Shown: piece after piece, positions 37,236-45,887 of the stretch | Position numbering within the stretch: position 1 is the first letter of the stretch | How the letters are laid out: each line of letters begins with the position of its first letter | NCBI RefSeq assembly: GCF_002192415.1 | Contig: NZ_CP021780.1 | Coordinates: 682,001-746,000, forward strand | Direction of reading: 5' to 3' | From: Paenibacillus donghaensis | GTDB taxonomy: Bacteria; Bacillota; Bacilli; Paenibacillales; Paenibacillaceae | Length of the DNA stretch: 64,000 nt | Program-made: the position numbers and the translations under genes | Notes under the pieces: generated by a model | What the model saw: the letters and a program-made list of their open reading frames with translations, nothing else | What the model was told of the DNA's origin: nothing | Databases searched by the model: none

Positions 37236-38228
37236 ATGTTTCACCAGTTGCTGCAAACCGCTTCAACACAATATGGGATAACATTCTATGAATTCGAAAT
37301 TCTTCATAAAACGGGGCGAACGCTGGTTCTGGCTGTGAAGTCACTACAGGGTGATTATGTTCTGAAAAGTATTTTTACCAGTGAACAACGCCTCCAGTTT
37401 ATCTTGGAAGCCGAACACTTCCTGCGTTTGCAGGGAATTCATATACCCAATATCTTTCCCACTCTCACGGGTACACCTTATTTTCTGTGGGAAGGCGACC
37501 GTTATGTCCTGCAAGAAAAATTGCAGGGTGGCCCGGTTCCTCCAACAACAATAGAGGTAGTGACTCGTAGAGCAGCTCTTCTTGGGCAAATGCATTCCTC
37601 TTCGCTCGGCTTCCTTTCGAAACATGGACCATACAGTTGTGAGGAAAGGCAGTGGCTTAGCACTTATCTGAGGAAATTATCCTCTATGAGGCAGTGGGCG
37701 CACCGGTATGGAAACTCTAGAGCGTCTAAAAAAAAGATGATCCTGTCCTATATTAATTTTTTTCAGCAAGTAGGACAGGAGTTGGTTGAACGGCTTGAAC
37801 ATCATGCCTTTTTTAAAAGCTGGATCGATGCTCCTCTCCAAAAGCACTTTTTGTGTCACGGCGACTTTCATAGCGACAATGTTTTGACGGTGGGTACAAG
37901 CCTATATGTTATCGACTTTGAATTCATTCGATATGACTATCCCTCCAAAGATATAGGCCGTTTTTTGCAAGGTATTATGAATCGGCGAAAAGGTTGGGAT
38001 CCTGTCTGGTTTGATCATCTTCTGAGTTTTTACCTCCGGGAAAATCCGTTGAACGACAACCAAATTGAGCTTATGTATTTCGATATAGCTTTTCCCCATA
38101 GCTTTTCCCGCTTTTTAGATAAAGGTGGATACAGAAATATGTCCTTGGATGATGTGACAGCTTATTTACAAAGAGAGTATGACAAAACCGTTTATTTCCT
38201 GCAACTATCTAATTTATTTAATCATTAG
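37236..38228 (+). CDS. CotS-family spore-coat kinase-like protein
   Basis: This 330-aa protein has an aminoglycoside-phosphotransferase fold. Motifs are VLQEKLQGG (hinge), FLCHGDFHSDNVL (catalytic loop with HGDFH) and YVIDFEFIRYD (metal-binding Asp). Length and ending match the CotS/CotI/YutH family, whose members are spore-coat components; CotS of Bacillus sits with the glycosyltransferase CotSA. This is the strongest sign that the glycan locus serves the spore surface. Confidence 0.8.
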   Translation: MFHQLLQTASTQYGITFYEFEILHKTGRTLVLAVKSLQGDYVLKSIFTSEQRLQFILEAEHFLRLQGIHIPNIFPTLTGTPYFLWEGDRYVLQEKLQGGPVPPTTIEVVTRRAALLGQMHSSSLGFLSKHGPYSCEERQWLSTYLRKLSSMRQWAHRYGNSRASKKKMILSYINFFQQVGQELVERLEHHAFFKSWIDAPLQKHFLCHGDFHSDNVLTVGTSLYVIDFEFIRYDYPSKDIGRFLQGIMNRRKGWDPVWFDHLLSFYLRENPLNDNQIELMYFDIAFPHSFSRFLDKGGYRNMSLDDVTAYLQREYDKTVYFLQLSNLFNH

Positions 38229-38319
38229 GGGGCAGGTGTCGTGCCGATTTACTGTTCTTTCTATATACTGCAGTAGGGGATTGTTATTCCAAATCGTCCA
38301 GGAAAAGGAGAGAGTGAAA

Positions 38320-39180
38320 TTGATTATCGGGACGGTCGTTACTATGTCCGGCTTGCCAAAGGCAATCCTGATGGCGAATTCGGTCAAACAACATATGCCT
38401 CATGTCAAAATAGCTGTTTGTGTGGTCGAAGAGAATATTAGTAAAGACGGGTATTTACCAGAGATTGACCGGATATTTACGGCTAAAGAACTTTCAGACT
38501 ATGTCGGATTTAAGGACTTTGAACGCTATATATTCAAGTTTAACTCTCTCCAATGCGCTGCAGCAATGAAAGGGCAGTTGATCAAATATTTGCTAGAAGC
38601 CTACCCGGAGGAGCAGCACATTGTTTATTTTGATCCGACCATGTATGTGTTTAAGCCCCTTACAGAGCTTGAGCAAATGCTGAGCCACTATGATGTTGTA
38701 TTAACCCCCCATCATCTCGAGCCTTCAGAGCCTTGGGACTGCTCCCGTGAAATTGGTACTCTTCAAGATGGTACGTTCCACAGTGGTTTGGTAGCCGTGA
38801 AGAATAGCCAAGAGGGACGTAGCTTTGCGAATTGGTGGCTGAATATCATTGCAGGCGACTTTGAGGGGCAGTCAAATACTATTTTTACCGACCAACCTTA
38901 TCTTAATTTCGTCCCAGCCTACTTTAATGCCGGTATTTTAAGGCATCCAGGTTACCAGCTGGCCTTTTGGAATCTACACGAAAGCAGCAGAAAGCTGTAC
39001 CAGGAAAACGGTCAATACCTTTTAACGAATCGCGTTCCACTTTGCTGCACAAATCTCAGTAATTTTCTGGGTCTGCTAGATTATTGCCTGGAGAAGTTAG
39101 TTCCAGACCATACAACTTACACAATTTTGTGGAATGATTATAAGGAATGGCTATCCCATATGATCCCGTTATCGGACTGA
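38320..39180 (+). CDS. Glycosyltransferase-like protein with altered DxD (paralogue 1)
   Basis: This 286-aa protein starts at TTG 38320, with GGAG 9 nt upstream; its start (MIIGTVVTMSG) then lines up with that of the next gene (MIISSVTCADN). It has a GT8-like GT-A fold: IVYFDPTMYVF takes the place of the DxD loop, followed by LTPHHLEP and an HSGLVAVKN acceptor segment. The last Asp of the DxD is replaced by Thr (DPT), so metal binding may be altered. It is a tandem duplicate with the next gene. Confidence 0.75.
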   Translation: MIIGTVVTMSGLPKAILMANSVKQHMPHVKIAVCVVEENISKDGYLPEIDRIFTAKELSDYVGFKDFERYIFKFNSLQCAAAMKGQLIKYLLEAYPEEQHIVYFDPTMYVFKPLTELEQMLSHYDVVLTPHHLEPSEPWDCSREIGTLQDGTFHSGLVAVKNSQEGRSFANWWLNIIAGDFEGQSNTIFTDQPYLNFVPAYFNAGILRHPGYQLAFWNLHESSRKLYQENGQYLLTNRVPLCCTNLSNFLGLLDYCLEKLVPDHTTYTILWNDYKEWLSHMIPLSD

Positions 39181-39268
39181 AAAAATGCGCCGTTTGTTAG
39201 TGGAAAACCCTTTTGCTTTGTCGAACAACAGCGAGTTCTATTAATGTTTCTTAAGAAGGAGGAACTTC

Positions 39269-40267
39269 ATGATAATCTCATCAGTGACTTGTGCGGACAA
39301 TCTACATGAGGCCAAGATGATGGCAAGAGCCGTCAAATACCACATGCCGTATGCCTCGGTAGTCATCTGTTTGATGGAGCAAACGATTCATCCAGCAGCT
39401 GTGGATGTCCCATGGTTTGATGAGGTCGTTCTGGCCAAAGATCTTGGAATTCCCCACTTTGAAGGGAGTATCTTTAAATATAGTCTGCTTGAGGCGGTAA
39501 CCTCAATCAAACCCATGTTCCTTCGTTCTTTATTTGACCGGTACACGCATGAGCAGAATGTTGTATTTATGGATACCGATATCATTGCCTATGCTCCCTT
39601 TGACGATCTTTTAGTTGCCTTAGAACACCACAATATCCTCTTATCCCCTCACCGTATTGAACCAAACCCTGAACCTCTTGGCTATATCCAACACGGGATT
39701 TTTAATACCGGTTTTATGGCGTTTCGCAGATCGGAAGATACCTTTCGCTTTTTAGAATGGTGGGGACAACGACTGTACAGTTACTGTTATTATCACGCTC
39801 CTTTTTTTGTCGATCAAAAATGGGTGGATTTAGCTCCCGCATTATTTGATATCAAAATATGGAAGCATCCTGGATACAATATTGCCGCATGGAACTTGCA
39901 TGAAAGATGCCGGAAAATCGTCAGGGAGGAAGACGGTCGCTATTGGTTGGACAATGATTATCCATTCGTGTGCTATCACTATTCCGGTATGCATGGGATG
40001 CTGCAATATTGTATGGACATGTGGATACCCGACAAAAGTAATCCACTGTATTATTTACTTCAGCTTTATGAGGAAGAACTGAACACTATGGGTAAGGAAG
40101 AGCTTTCTGATGTGCCTTGGAGTTACGACTATTACTTGGACGGCACTCCAATATTGGTGGAAGAAAGGAAAGCTTATGGGAGCGATATTCAGTCCTTTGA
40201 ATCTGGCTCTAATCCGTTTCAAACCAGATTCGGCGCTTATTCCCGTAAGGAGGAGGGTTACTCGTGA
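39269..40267 (+). CDS. Glycosyltransferase-like protein with DxD (paralogue 2)
   Basis: This 332-aa protein is related to the previous gene over its length (LLSPHRIEPNPEPLGYIQHG; GYNIAAWNLHERCRKI against GYQLAFWNLHESSRKL). It keeps an intact DTD in VVFMDTDIIAY and has a 45-residue C-terminal extension. AAGGAGG precedes the ATG. Its stop overlaps the start of the nucleotidyltransferase gene (GTGA). Probably a sugar transferase of the surface glycan. Confidence 0.78.
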   Translation: MIISSVTCADNLHEAKMMARAVKYHMPYASVVICLMEQTIHPAAVDVPWFDEVVLAKDLGIPHFEGSIFKYSLLEAVTSIKPMFLRSLFDRYTHEQNVVFMDTDIIAYAPFDDLLVALEHHNILLSPHRIEPNPEPLGYIQHGIFNTGFMAFRRSEDTFRFLEWWGQRLYSYCYYHAPFFVDQKWVDLAPALFDIKIWKHPGYNIAAWNLHERCRKIVREEDGRYWLDNDYPFVCYHYSGMHGMLQYCMDMWIPDKSNPLYYLLQLYEEELNTMGKEELSDVPWSYDYYLDGTPILVEERKAYGSDIQSFESGSNPFQTRFGAYSRKEEGYS

Positions 40268-41289
40268 AGGGTTTGATCGTTTGTGCGGGTAAAGGCACAC
40301 GTCTAAAACCATTTACTTTCTCTCGGCCGAAAACGCTGCTTCCTGTTGCAAACAAACCCATATTGTTTTATGCAATTGAGAAGCTCGCAGATAAAGGAAT
40401 TCGTGACATTGGGATCGTCATTCATCCATCTCAGGAACCCCTGATTTGCAGCTTAGCCGGAAAAGGGGAATGTTTTGGGGTTTCCCTGACCTATATTTAT
40501 CAGAATGAGCCGAAAGGGATTGCAGATGCAGTAGCAGCAGCTGAATCTTTTATTGGAAAAAATGACTTTATTCTGATGCTTGGTGATAATTTGGTCAAGG
40601 AGCCATTGGATATGCTGATAGATCAGCTTAAACATTCAACTGCCTGTCTCCTGCTGACTAAAGTGAATAATCCACAGCAATATGGTGTAGCGGAAATTAA
40701 CGATAATGAAATAATAAGGCTGGAGGAGAAGCCGGAGTTCCCGAAAAGTAATCTGACTGTAGTTGGCGTATATGCTTTTAAAAACGAAATCTTTAATTGT
40801 ATTCGGGTCTTGACGGCCTCAAAACGGGGAGAGTTGGAAATAACAGATGCCATCCAACGGTTAATTGATCAGAAAGATAAGGTTGCTTACGTGATTACAA
40901 GCCAACATTGTTCCGATGTAGGCAATCCGGAGCGATGGTTGGAGGCAAATAAGTGGATGATGGATGAAGTGTGCAATGATACCAATATCATCTCTGCTGA
41001 CGCGATTCTTATTAACTGTACGATAAATTCACCGGTGATCATTAGCTCAGGCTGTATGTTAAAGAATTGTACGATAGGCCCTTACGTGTCAGTAATGTCC
41101 GGAGCTACATTAGAGGAATGTCACATGGAGCATAGTGTTCTGCTGCAGGATGTTACAATCAGCGGGACCCGACAAAACTATGTCAGCGGTATATTTGGAG
41201 AAAAAACAAGGCTTACCACTTTTGGAGATTCCCACAAAGAGCCTTTTATTCTTGGTGACCTGTCACAGTGTATTTGGCCGAAACATTGA
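40264..41289 (+). CDS. Sugar-1-phosphate nucleotidyltransferase (RmlA/StrD-like, long form)
   Basis: This 341-aa protein makes an NDP-sugar from a sugar 1-phosphate and an NTP. The N-terminal Rossmann-like domain shows GLIVCAGKGTRLKPFTFSRP, then MLGDNL with the metal Asp and LEEKPEFP. The last ~90 residues are hexapeptide repeats of a left-handed beta-helix. This long form is common for RmlA-like enzymes of glycan clusters; base specificity (dTTP or other) cannot be read. GTG start with GGAGG upstream, coupled to the preceding gene. Confidence 0.85.
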   Translation: MKGLIVCAGKGTRLKPFTFSRPKTLLPVANKPILFYAIEKLADKGIRDIGIVIHPSQEPLICSLAGKGECFGVSLTYIYQNEPKGIADAVAAAESFIGKNDFILMLGDNLVKEPLDMLIDQLKHSTACLLLTKVNNPQQYGVAEINDNEIIRLEEKPEFPKSNLTVVGVYAFKNEIFNCIRVLTASKRGELEITDAIQRLIDQKDKVAYVITSQHCSDVGNPERWLEANKWMMDEVCNDTNIISADAILINCTINSPVIISSGCMLKNCTIGPYVSVMSGATLEECHMEHSVLLQDVTISGTRQNYVSGIFGEKTRLTTFGDSHKEPFILGDLSQCIWPKH

Positions 41290-41311
41290 TCCATTAGAGG
41301 GAGTGGAAAAG

Positions 41312-41875
41312 ATGATAATCATTCCTAAGAGGCTGGAGGGTGTTTTTGAAATCCAATTGTCTTCTTTTTACGATAATCGGGGTTTGTTTATGAGATCTTA
41401 CGATGAATCCATCTTCTCAGAGTACGGTATTCATCGGAAATGGATCCAGGAGAATCAATCGGTTTCGTTGAAAAAAGGGACGATTAGGGGAATGCACTTT
41501 CAATATACGCCCTTTACAGAGAGCAAGCTCTTAAGAGTTGTGTCCGGTGCAGTTTTGGATGTTTTTGCTGACTTACGTAAGGATTCCCCAACTTATGGGC
41601 AGTGGGACAGCCTTATCCTATCCGAGGATAATCGATCTATGGTCTATATTCCACGGGGATTTGCACACGGCTTCTGCACGCTTTGTGATTACTGTACGGT
41701 ACAGTACAAAGTGGATCAGGTATATACTCCCTCCGCAGAGGGCGGTATCCGCTGGGACGATCCTTCACTTGCCATCAAATGGCCGACCCAAACGCCGCTT
41801 CTTTCTGAAAAAGATAAAAATCTGCCTACATTGGATCTATTTATTTCACAAAACAGAGGGATTGATTCTGCATGA
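41312..41875 (+). CDS. dTDP-4-dehydrorhamnose 3,5-epimerase-like protein (RmlC family)
   Basis: This 187-aa cupin protein has the RmlC marks FYDNRGLFMRSYDE, the catalytic-His segment RGMHFQ, IPRGFAHGF and VDQVYTPSAEGGIRWDDPSL. It would epimerise a 4-keto-6-deoxy sugar. The start at 41312 has AGGGAG upstream; a longer frame runs back into the RmlA-like gene without a ribosome site. No RmlB is in the window. The only 4,6-dehydratase here is the CDP-type RfbG at 42900, so the true substrate may be a CDP-sugar. Confidence 0.85.
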   Translation: MIIIPKRLEGVFEIQLSSFYDNRGLFMRSYDESIFSEYGIHRKWIQENQSVSLKKGTIRGMHFQYTPFTESKLLRVVSGAVLDVFADLRKDSPTYGQWDSLILSEDNRSMVYIPRGFAHGFCTLCDYCTVQYKVDQVYTPSAEGGIRWDDPSLAIKWPTQTPLLSEKDKNLPTLDLFISQNRGIDSA

Positions 41876-42810
41876 AATATATTGTTTTCGGAGCAGGGGG
41901 ATTCATCGGGAGTAGCTTATGTGATCAGCTTCATAAGGAAGGGCACGAGGTAGTCCGTATGTTCCATAAACTACCTAATGCGGAAGGTTATTGCACGGGT
42001 TATCAGGATGTTGAAGCAGATGTGCTTTCAGAGCGTTTACCTGACACCCGTATTAGTGCGGATGCTGTTGTTCATCTTGCAGCAGCCAACGATATCTTGT
42101 CCAAAAACGGGCGGGAAGGAATAAAGCTGTCCGTAATTGGAACAAAAAACGTACTGGATTTTGCGGTTAATAATTCGATTGATCATGTGATATTCTTTTC
42201 GACCATACAGGTACTGGGCTCGGAGTTGCAAGGATTGATCACGGAGGAGTCACCTTTTTATCCAGAAAATGACTATGCGGCGAACCATATGATGGCTGAA
42301 ATCTACACCGAAATGTACGCAAGGAAAGGGCTGCTTAAAGCGGTCAGCGTTAGACCAACGAATGTATACGGCCACTTCGCACATCCGACCGTAAACCGCT
42401 GGAGTTTGGTTCCGGCTTGCTTCTGCAGGGAGGCTTTCGTCGACAAAACGATTACTTTGCAATCCACGGGTAGGCAACGGCGAAATTTTGTCAGTGTGGA
42501 TGATGTAGCAGGGGCAACAATAGCTGTTCTTGGTAATTTCCCCTCATCATACGATACCCTGAATATCGGTTCCAAGTATCATATGACAATTTTGGATGTA
42601 GCACTATTGGTGAAGGAAGTACACGATGAGATGTATGCACAAAGGGTTCTACTGCTGACGCATGGAGATCAACCCCAACAGGAGAACAGGTTTATAATCT
42701 CTCTCGACAAATTGGAAAACCGATACGGATATAAAGAACAGCATGGAAAAGAAGAGCTCCGGAGACAAATCCAATTGATCTTCCGCGATCTTGAGCATAA
42801 CCATGAATGA
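41872..42810 (+). CDS. NAD-dependent epimerase/dehydratase-family (extended SDR) protein
   Basis: This 312-aa enzyme has the nucleotide-binding GAGGFIGSS start and HLAAANDI. The catalytic region is unusual: the Tyr is in NDYAANHMM, and the Lys four residues after Tyr in the family is a His here. FFSTIQVLG supplies the Ser/Thr. It is coupled to the RmlC-like gene (ATGA) and could be the 4-ketoreductase that finishes a deoxysugar. The missing Lys makes activity uncertain. Confidence 0.8.
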   Translation: MKYIVFGAGGFIGSSLCDQLHKEGHEVVRMFHKLPNAEGYCTGYQDVEADVLSERLPDTRISADAVVHLAAANDILSKNGREGIKLSVIGTKNVLDFAVNNSIDHVIFFSTIQVLGSELQGLITEESPFYPENDYAANHMMAEIYTEMYARKGLLKAVSVRPTNVYGHFAHPTVNRWSLVPACFCREAFVDKTITLQSTGRQRRNFVSVDDVAGATIAVLGNFPSSYDTLNIGSKYHMTILDVALLVKEVHDEMYAQRVLLLTHGDQPQQENRFIISLDKLENRYGYKEQHGKEELRRQIQLIFRDLEHNHE

Positions 42811-42840
42811 ATAATGAAGAACTTGATACAAGAAACCTCA

Positions 42841-42874
42841 AGCAGCCTTCCCCTAAATGAAGAGGAAGGCTGCT
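42841..42874. terminator. Bidirectional terminator
   Basis: AGCAGCCTTCC (42841-42851) pairs with GGAAGGCTGCT (42864-42874). It lies between the convergent SDR and rfbG genes. Confidence 0.85.
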
Positions 42875-42899
42875 ATGTTTACGTTCTATACACTATTTG

Positions 42900-43997
42900 T
42901 TATTTGTATTTGTAAGTGGATTGTTCAAACTGCCTTATCTGTCTGCGGCATATTTCCAGCATATCTTCCTGGTTTAAGTATGCCTTATACCAAGCGGCGG
43001 TGTTGATCAGCGCCGTATCCAAATCCCAGCGGGGATGCCATCCCAGTTGAAGTTTTGCCTTGGAGCAATCTAATCTTAGTGCAGCTGCTTCATGGAGCCT
43101 GTTATCAGGCTGGGTCTCATAGACTGCACCTTCTCCCCATAAACTACAGAAACGGCGGACGACCGATTCCACGCTTTTTGCATCCTGTTCCTCCGGTCCG
43201 AAGTTCCATGAATCCGCATAACGTATTCCTTCTTCCAGTAGCCGCTGCCCTAGGAGCAGATAACCGCTTAGCGGCTCAAGCACATGCTGCCATGGTCGTA
43301 TTGAATTAGGACTTCTTATGACAAGAGGGGCCTGGTTACAGAAGGATTTGAAGCAGTCTGGAATAAGCCGTTCACTTGCCCAGTCTCCGCCTCCGAGCAC
43401 ATTGCCTGCTCTAGCGGATGCGATAGCTACGCCATGCTCCTGGTAGCGATGAGGATTGAAGAAGGAATTCCGATAACAGGAGGTGATTAATTCGGAGCAG
43501 GCTTTGCTGTTGGAATAAGGGTCAAAGCCTCCCAGAGGGTCACTCTCCCTATACCCCCAGAGCCACTCCTTGTTATCGTAACACTTATCTGTCGTAACAT
43601 TGACGAGAGCTTTAATCCCGGCACCTAGAAGATTGTTCTGCCGTATGGCTTCGAGTACATTCACGGTACCTAACACGTTTACAGCATACGTATCCACGGG
43701 ATTTATATAGGATTCTCTAACGAGTGGCTGGGCAGCAAGATGAAAAACAATGTCCGGATCAGCATCGCGCATGGTCCTCTGCAGGAGATAGGCGTCTCTT
43801 ATATCTCCTATGACGGAAGTGAGAAGCTGATCGGCATTACTGATTTGATATAAACTGGGAACGGTTGGAGGAGCGGTTGAATAGGCGGTGATCTTGGCTC
43901 CAAGCTGATGTAGCCAAATAGATAACCAAGAGCCTTTAAAACCCGTGTGACCAGTAATAAATACTTTTTTGTCTTTCCAAAAGTTTATTTTTTCCAA
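42900..43997 (-). CDS. rfbG: CDP-glucose 4,6-dehydratase
   Basis: This 365-aa extended SDR turns CDP-glucose into CDP-4-keto-6-deoxyglucose. Marks are FITGHTGFKGSWLSIWL (NAD site), VTTDKCYDN and the family-typical RAGNVLGGGDWASERLIPD. Both possible starts are TTG: 43997 (GGGGA upstream, usual family start) and 44018. The gene overlaps the end of rfbF by 13 bp, a classical rfbF-rfbG pair. Confidence 0.9.
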   Translation of the reverse strand: MEKINFWKDKKVFITGHTGFKGSWLSIWLHQLGAKITAYSTAPPTVPSLYQISNADQLLTSVIGDIRDAYLLQRTMRDADPDIVFHLAAQPLVRESYINPVDTYAVNVLGTVNVLEAIRQNNLLGAGIKALVNVTTDKCYDNKEWLWGYRESDPLGGFDPYSNSKACSELITSCYRNSFFNPHRYQEHGVAIASARAGNVLGGGDWASERLIPDCFKSFCNQAPLVIRSPNSIRPWQHVLEPLSGYLLLGQRLLEEGIRYADSWNFGPEEQDAKSVESVVRRFCSLWGEGAVYETQPDNRLHEAAALRLDCSKAKLQLGWHPRWDLDTALINTAAWYKAYLNQEDMLEICRRQIRQFEQSTYKYK

Positions 43998-44755
43998 GGG
44001 GCATTCCCCGATTTCCAAAGCTGGTCCAAATAATTTTTATCTCTTAAAGTATCCATTGGCTGCCAAAAGTCTTCGAATTTATAACCCATAAGCTCGCCGT
44101 TACGTGCCATGTTTTCTAATGGTTTCTTCTCGAACACCGTATGGTCGCCTTCAATATATTGGAATACTTCAGGCTCCAATACGAAGAAGCCGGCATTAAT
44201 CCACGAGTTGTCTCCTTTCGGCTTCTCCATGAATGCCTCAACCCTGCTCTGTTGATTCAATTGCATCGCCCCGAATCTACCGGGAGGCTGGGTTACGGTT
44301 ACAGTGGCTGTTTTATTGTGGCTATGATGGAATTCCAGCAAGGCAGCAAGGTCGATTGAGGAGAGGCCATCACCATAAGTCATCATAAAAGTCTCGTTTC
44401 CAATGTAATGGGCAACTCTTTTCAACCGCCCGCCAGTCATGGTTTCCAGCCCCGTATCAACAAGGGTTACTTTCCAGGGTTCTGCCTTATGCTGATGAAC
44501 AGTAACGTTATTTTGATTGGTATAATCAAAAGTGATATCAGAATTGTGCAGGTAATAATGGGAGAAATATTCTTTTACATAATAACCCTTATAACCTAGA
44601 CATATCACAAAATCATTAAATCCAAAATGGGAATACAATTTCATGATATGCCATAGGATGGGCTTTTCTCCAATCTCAATCATCGGTTTGGGCCGAAGAT
44701 GCGATTCTTCACTGATTCGCGTTCCATATCCGCCTGCAAGAATTACGACCTTCAT
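43985..44755 (-). CDS. rfbF: Glucose-1-phosphate cytidylyltransferase
   Basis: This 256-aa enzyme makes CDP-glucose from CTP and glucose 1-phosphate. It has VILAGGYGTRISEESHLRPK (nucleotide site), the MTYGDGL metal loop and AFMEKPKGD, all characteristic of RfbF. It is the first committed step towards CDP-deoxyhexoses and is coupled to rfbG. Confidence 0.92.
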   Translation of the reverse strand: MKVVILAGGYGTRISEESHLRPKPMIEIGEKPILWHIMKLYSHFGFNDFVICLGYKGYYVKEYFSHYYLHNSDITFDYTNQNNVTVHQHKAEPWKVTLVDTGLETMTGGRLKRVAHYIGNETFMMTYGDGLSSIDLAALLEFHHSHNKTATVTVTQPPGRFGAMQLNQQSRVEAFMEKPKGDNSWINAGFFVLEPEVFQYIEGDHTVFEKKPLENMARNGELMGYKFEDFWQPMDTLRDKNYLDQLWKSGNAPWKK

Positions 44756-44787
44756 TCCGGATATCCCCTTTCACTATCAGCTTCATC

Positions 44788-45660
44788 TTATCCTCTACAT
44801 GCATTGTTCAACACAAGCATCAGTGCTACTTGGTTATACCTTCTTGTTATCAGATTTATGTGTAATAGTTTATGAATCCATTCCCGTTCAGACAATTCTG
44901 AGCTTTTCCTCAAATTGCATAAATTCAAGTGCAGCTCCCACTCCTCTTGAGTTGGGACAATTCCTAGTCCTTTGATCAGATCCAGACGGATTCGATCTGC
45001 TTGTTCAAGTTGTTCAGAGCCCTTCGTTCTGCTGATTTGATCGTTATGGTGGCGGTAATGCAGATAACATTCTTCCAAGTTGGCGATCCGCGTTATTTCT
45101 GAGAGTCTCGCCCATAAGTGATAGTCTTCTGCATGCTGGTAGGATGGATCATACAGTGGACCGGTAAGCTTTTCTAGAACATGCCTCCTTATCATTGTGG
45201 TAGGATGCGCTAGACAACAATTGAGCAGCAGGGAACAGGAAAGGATATCTGGATCCAAAGGGAGCGTCGAGGTTTGCATTCTAACTTCTGAGTTATCCAT
45301 AATTCGGAACTGTGTCCCGCAGACGCCAATTTCTGGGTGTAAGTCCATGAACTGAAGTTGTGCCATGAAACGATTCGGCAGGCTGTAATCATCCGCATCC
45401 ATCCTGGCAATAAAAGTTCCTGTGGCAGCACTGAATCCACGGTTAAGACTTGAAACAATTCCAAGGTTTTCCGGATTATTGATCAGTTTAATACGAGGAT
45501 CAGAATAGTGATGAATGATCTCAAGGCTGCTATCGGTTGATCCGTCGTTAATGACGATAAGCTCGAAATCAGTATAGCTTTGTAATAAGATGCTTTCTAT
45601 CGCATTACTCAAATAATGGGATGCATTATACACCGGCATCAAAACGGAAAGATTCGCCAT
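44788..45660 (-). CDS. Glycosyltransferase family 2
   Basis: This 290-aa protein has a GT-A domain: LSVLMPVYNASHYLSNAIES, INDGSTDSS, and the DxD segment ARMDADDYSLPNRF. HAEDYHLWARL matches the acceptor loop. It is the first gene of the rfbFG block and may transfer the CDP-derived sugar. No membrane spans. Confidence 0.87.
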   Translation of the reverse strand: MANLSVLMPVYNASHYLSNAIESILLQSYTDFELIVINDGSTDSSLEIIHHYSDPRIKLINNPENLGIVSSLNRGFSAATGTFIARMDADDYSLPNRFMAQLQFMDLHPEIGVCGTQFRIMDNSEVRMQTSTLPLDPDILSCSLLLNCCLAHPTTMIRRHVLEKLTGPLYDPSYQHAEDYHLWARLSEITRIANLEECYLHYRHHNDQISRTKGSEQLEQADRIRLDLIKGLGIVPTQEEWELHLNLCNLRKSSELSEREWIHKLLHINLITRRYNQVALMLVLNNACRG

Positions 45661-45887
45661 GTTGTTTTCCTCCTTTTACAGTAGATTCTTATATAAGGAA
45701 TATAGACACGGACAACTGTACCAGGCGATCAAATATATTTGGCCAGATTTTGCAAGAGGATTATTTTCATTTATAGGCAGACACCTTATGCAGGGGCGGG
45801 ATAGATGTCATATGATGCTTAGTAGATGATAAACATGCTCAATTTATAATAGTGACCATGAACAATGCTCATTTAGGAGGGTTTGAC
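45661..45887. promoter_or_regulatory. Divergent promoter region in the glycan locus
   Basis: The gap between the divergent blocks contains CATATGAT (45809-45816), which fits the sigma-K -10 pattern CATANNNT. The same octamer occurs in the other divergent gap (34607-34614). No convincing -35 AC element was found at the right distance, so sporulation control remains a guess. Confidence 0.3.

Noticed and set aside
37076..37291. 71-aa plus-strand frame between the two kinase genes
   Set aside because: It runs through a strong terminator and into the CotS-like gene, without ribosome site.
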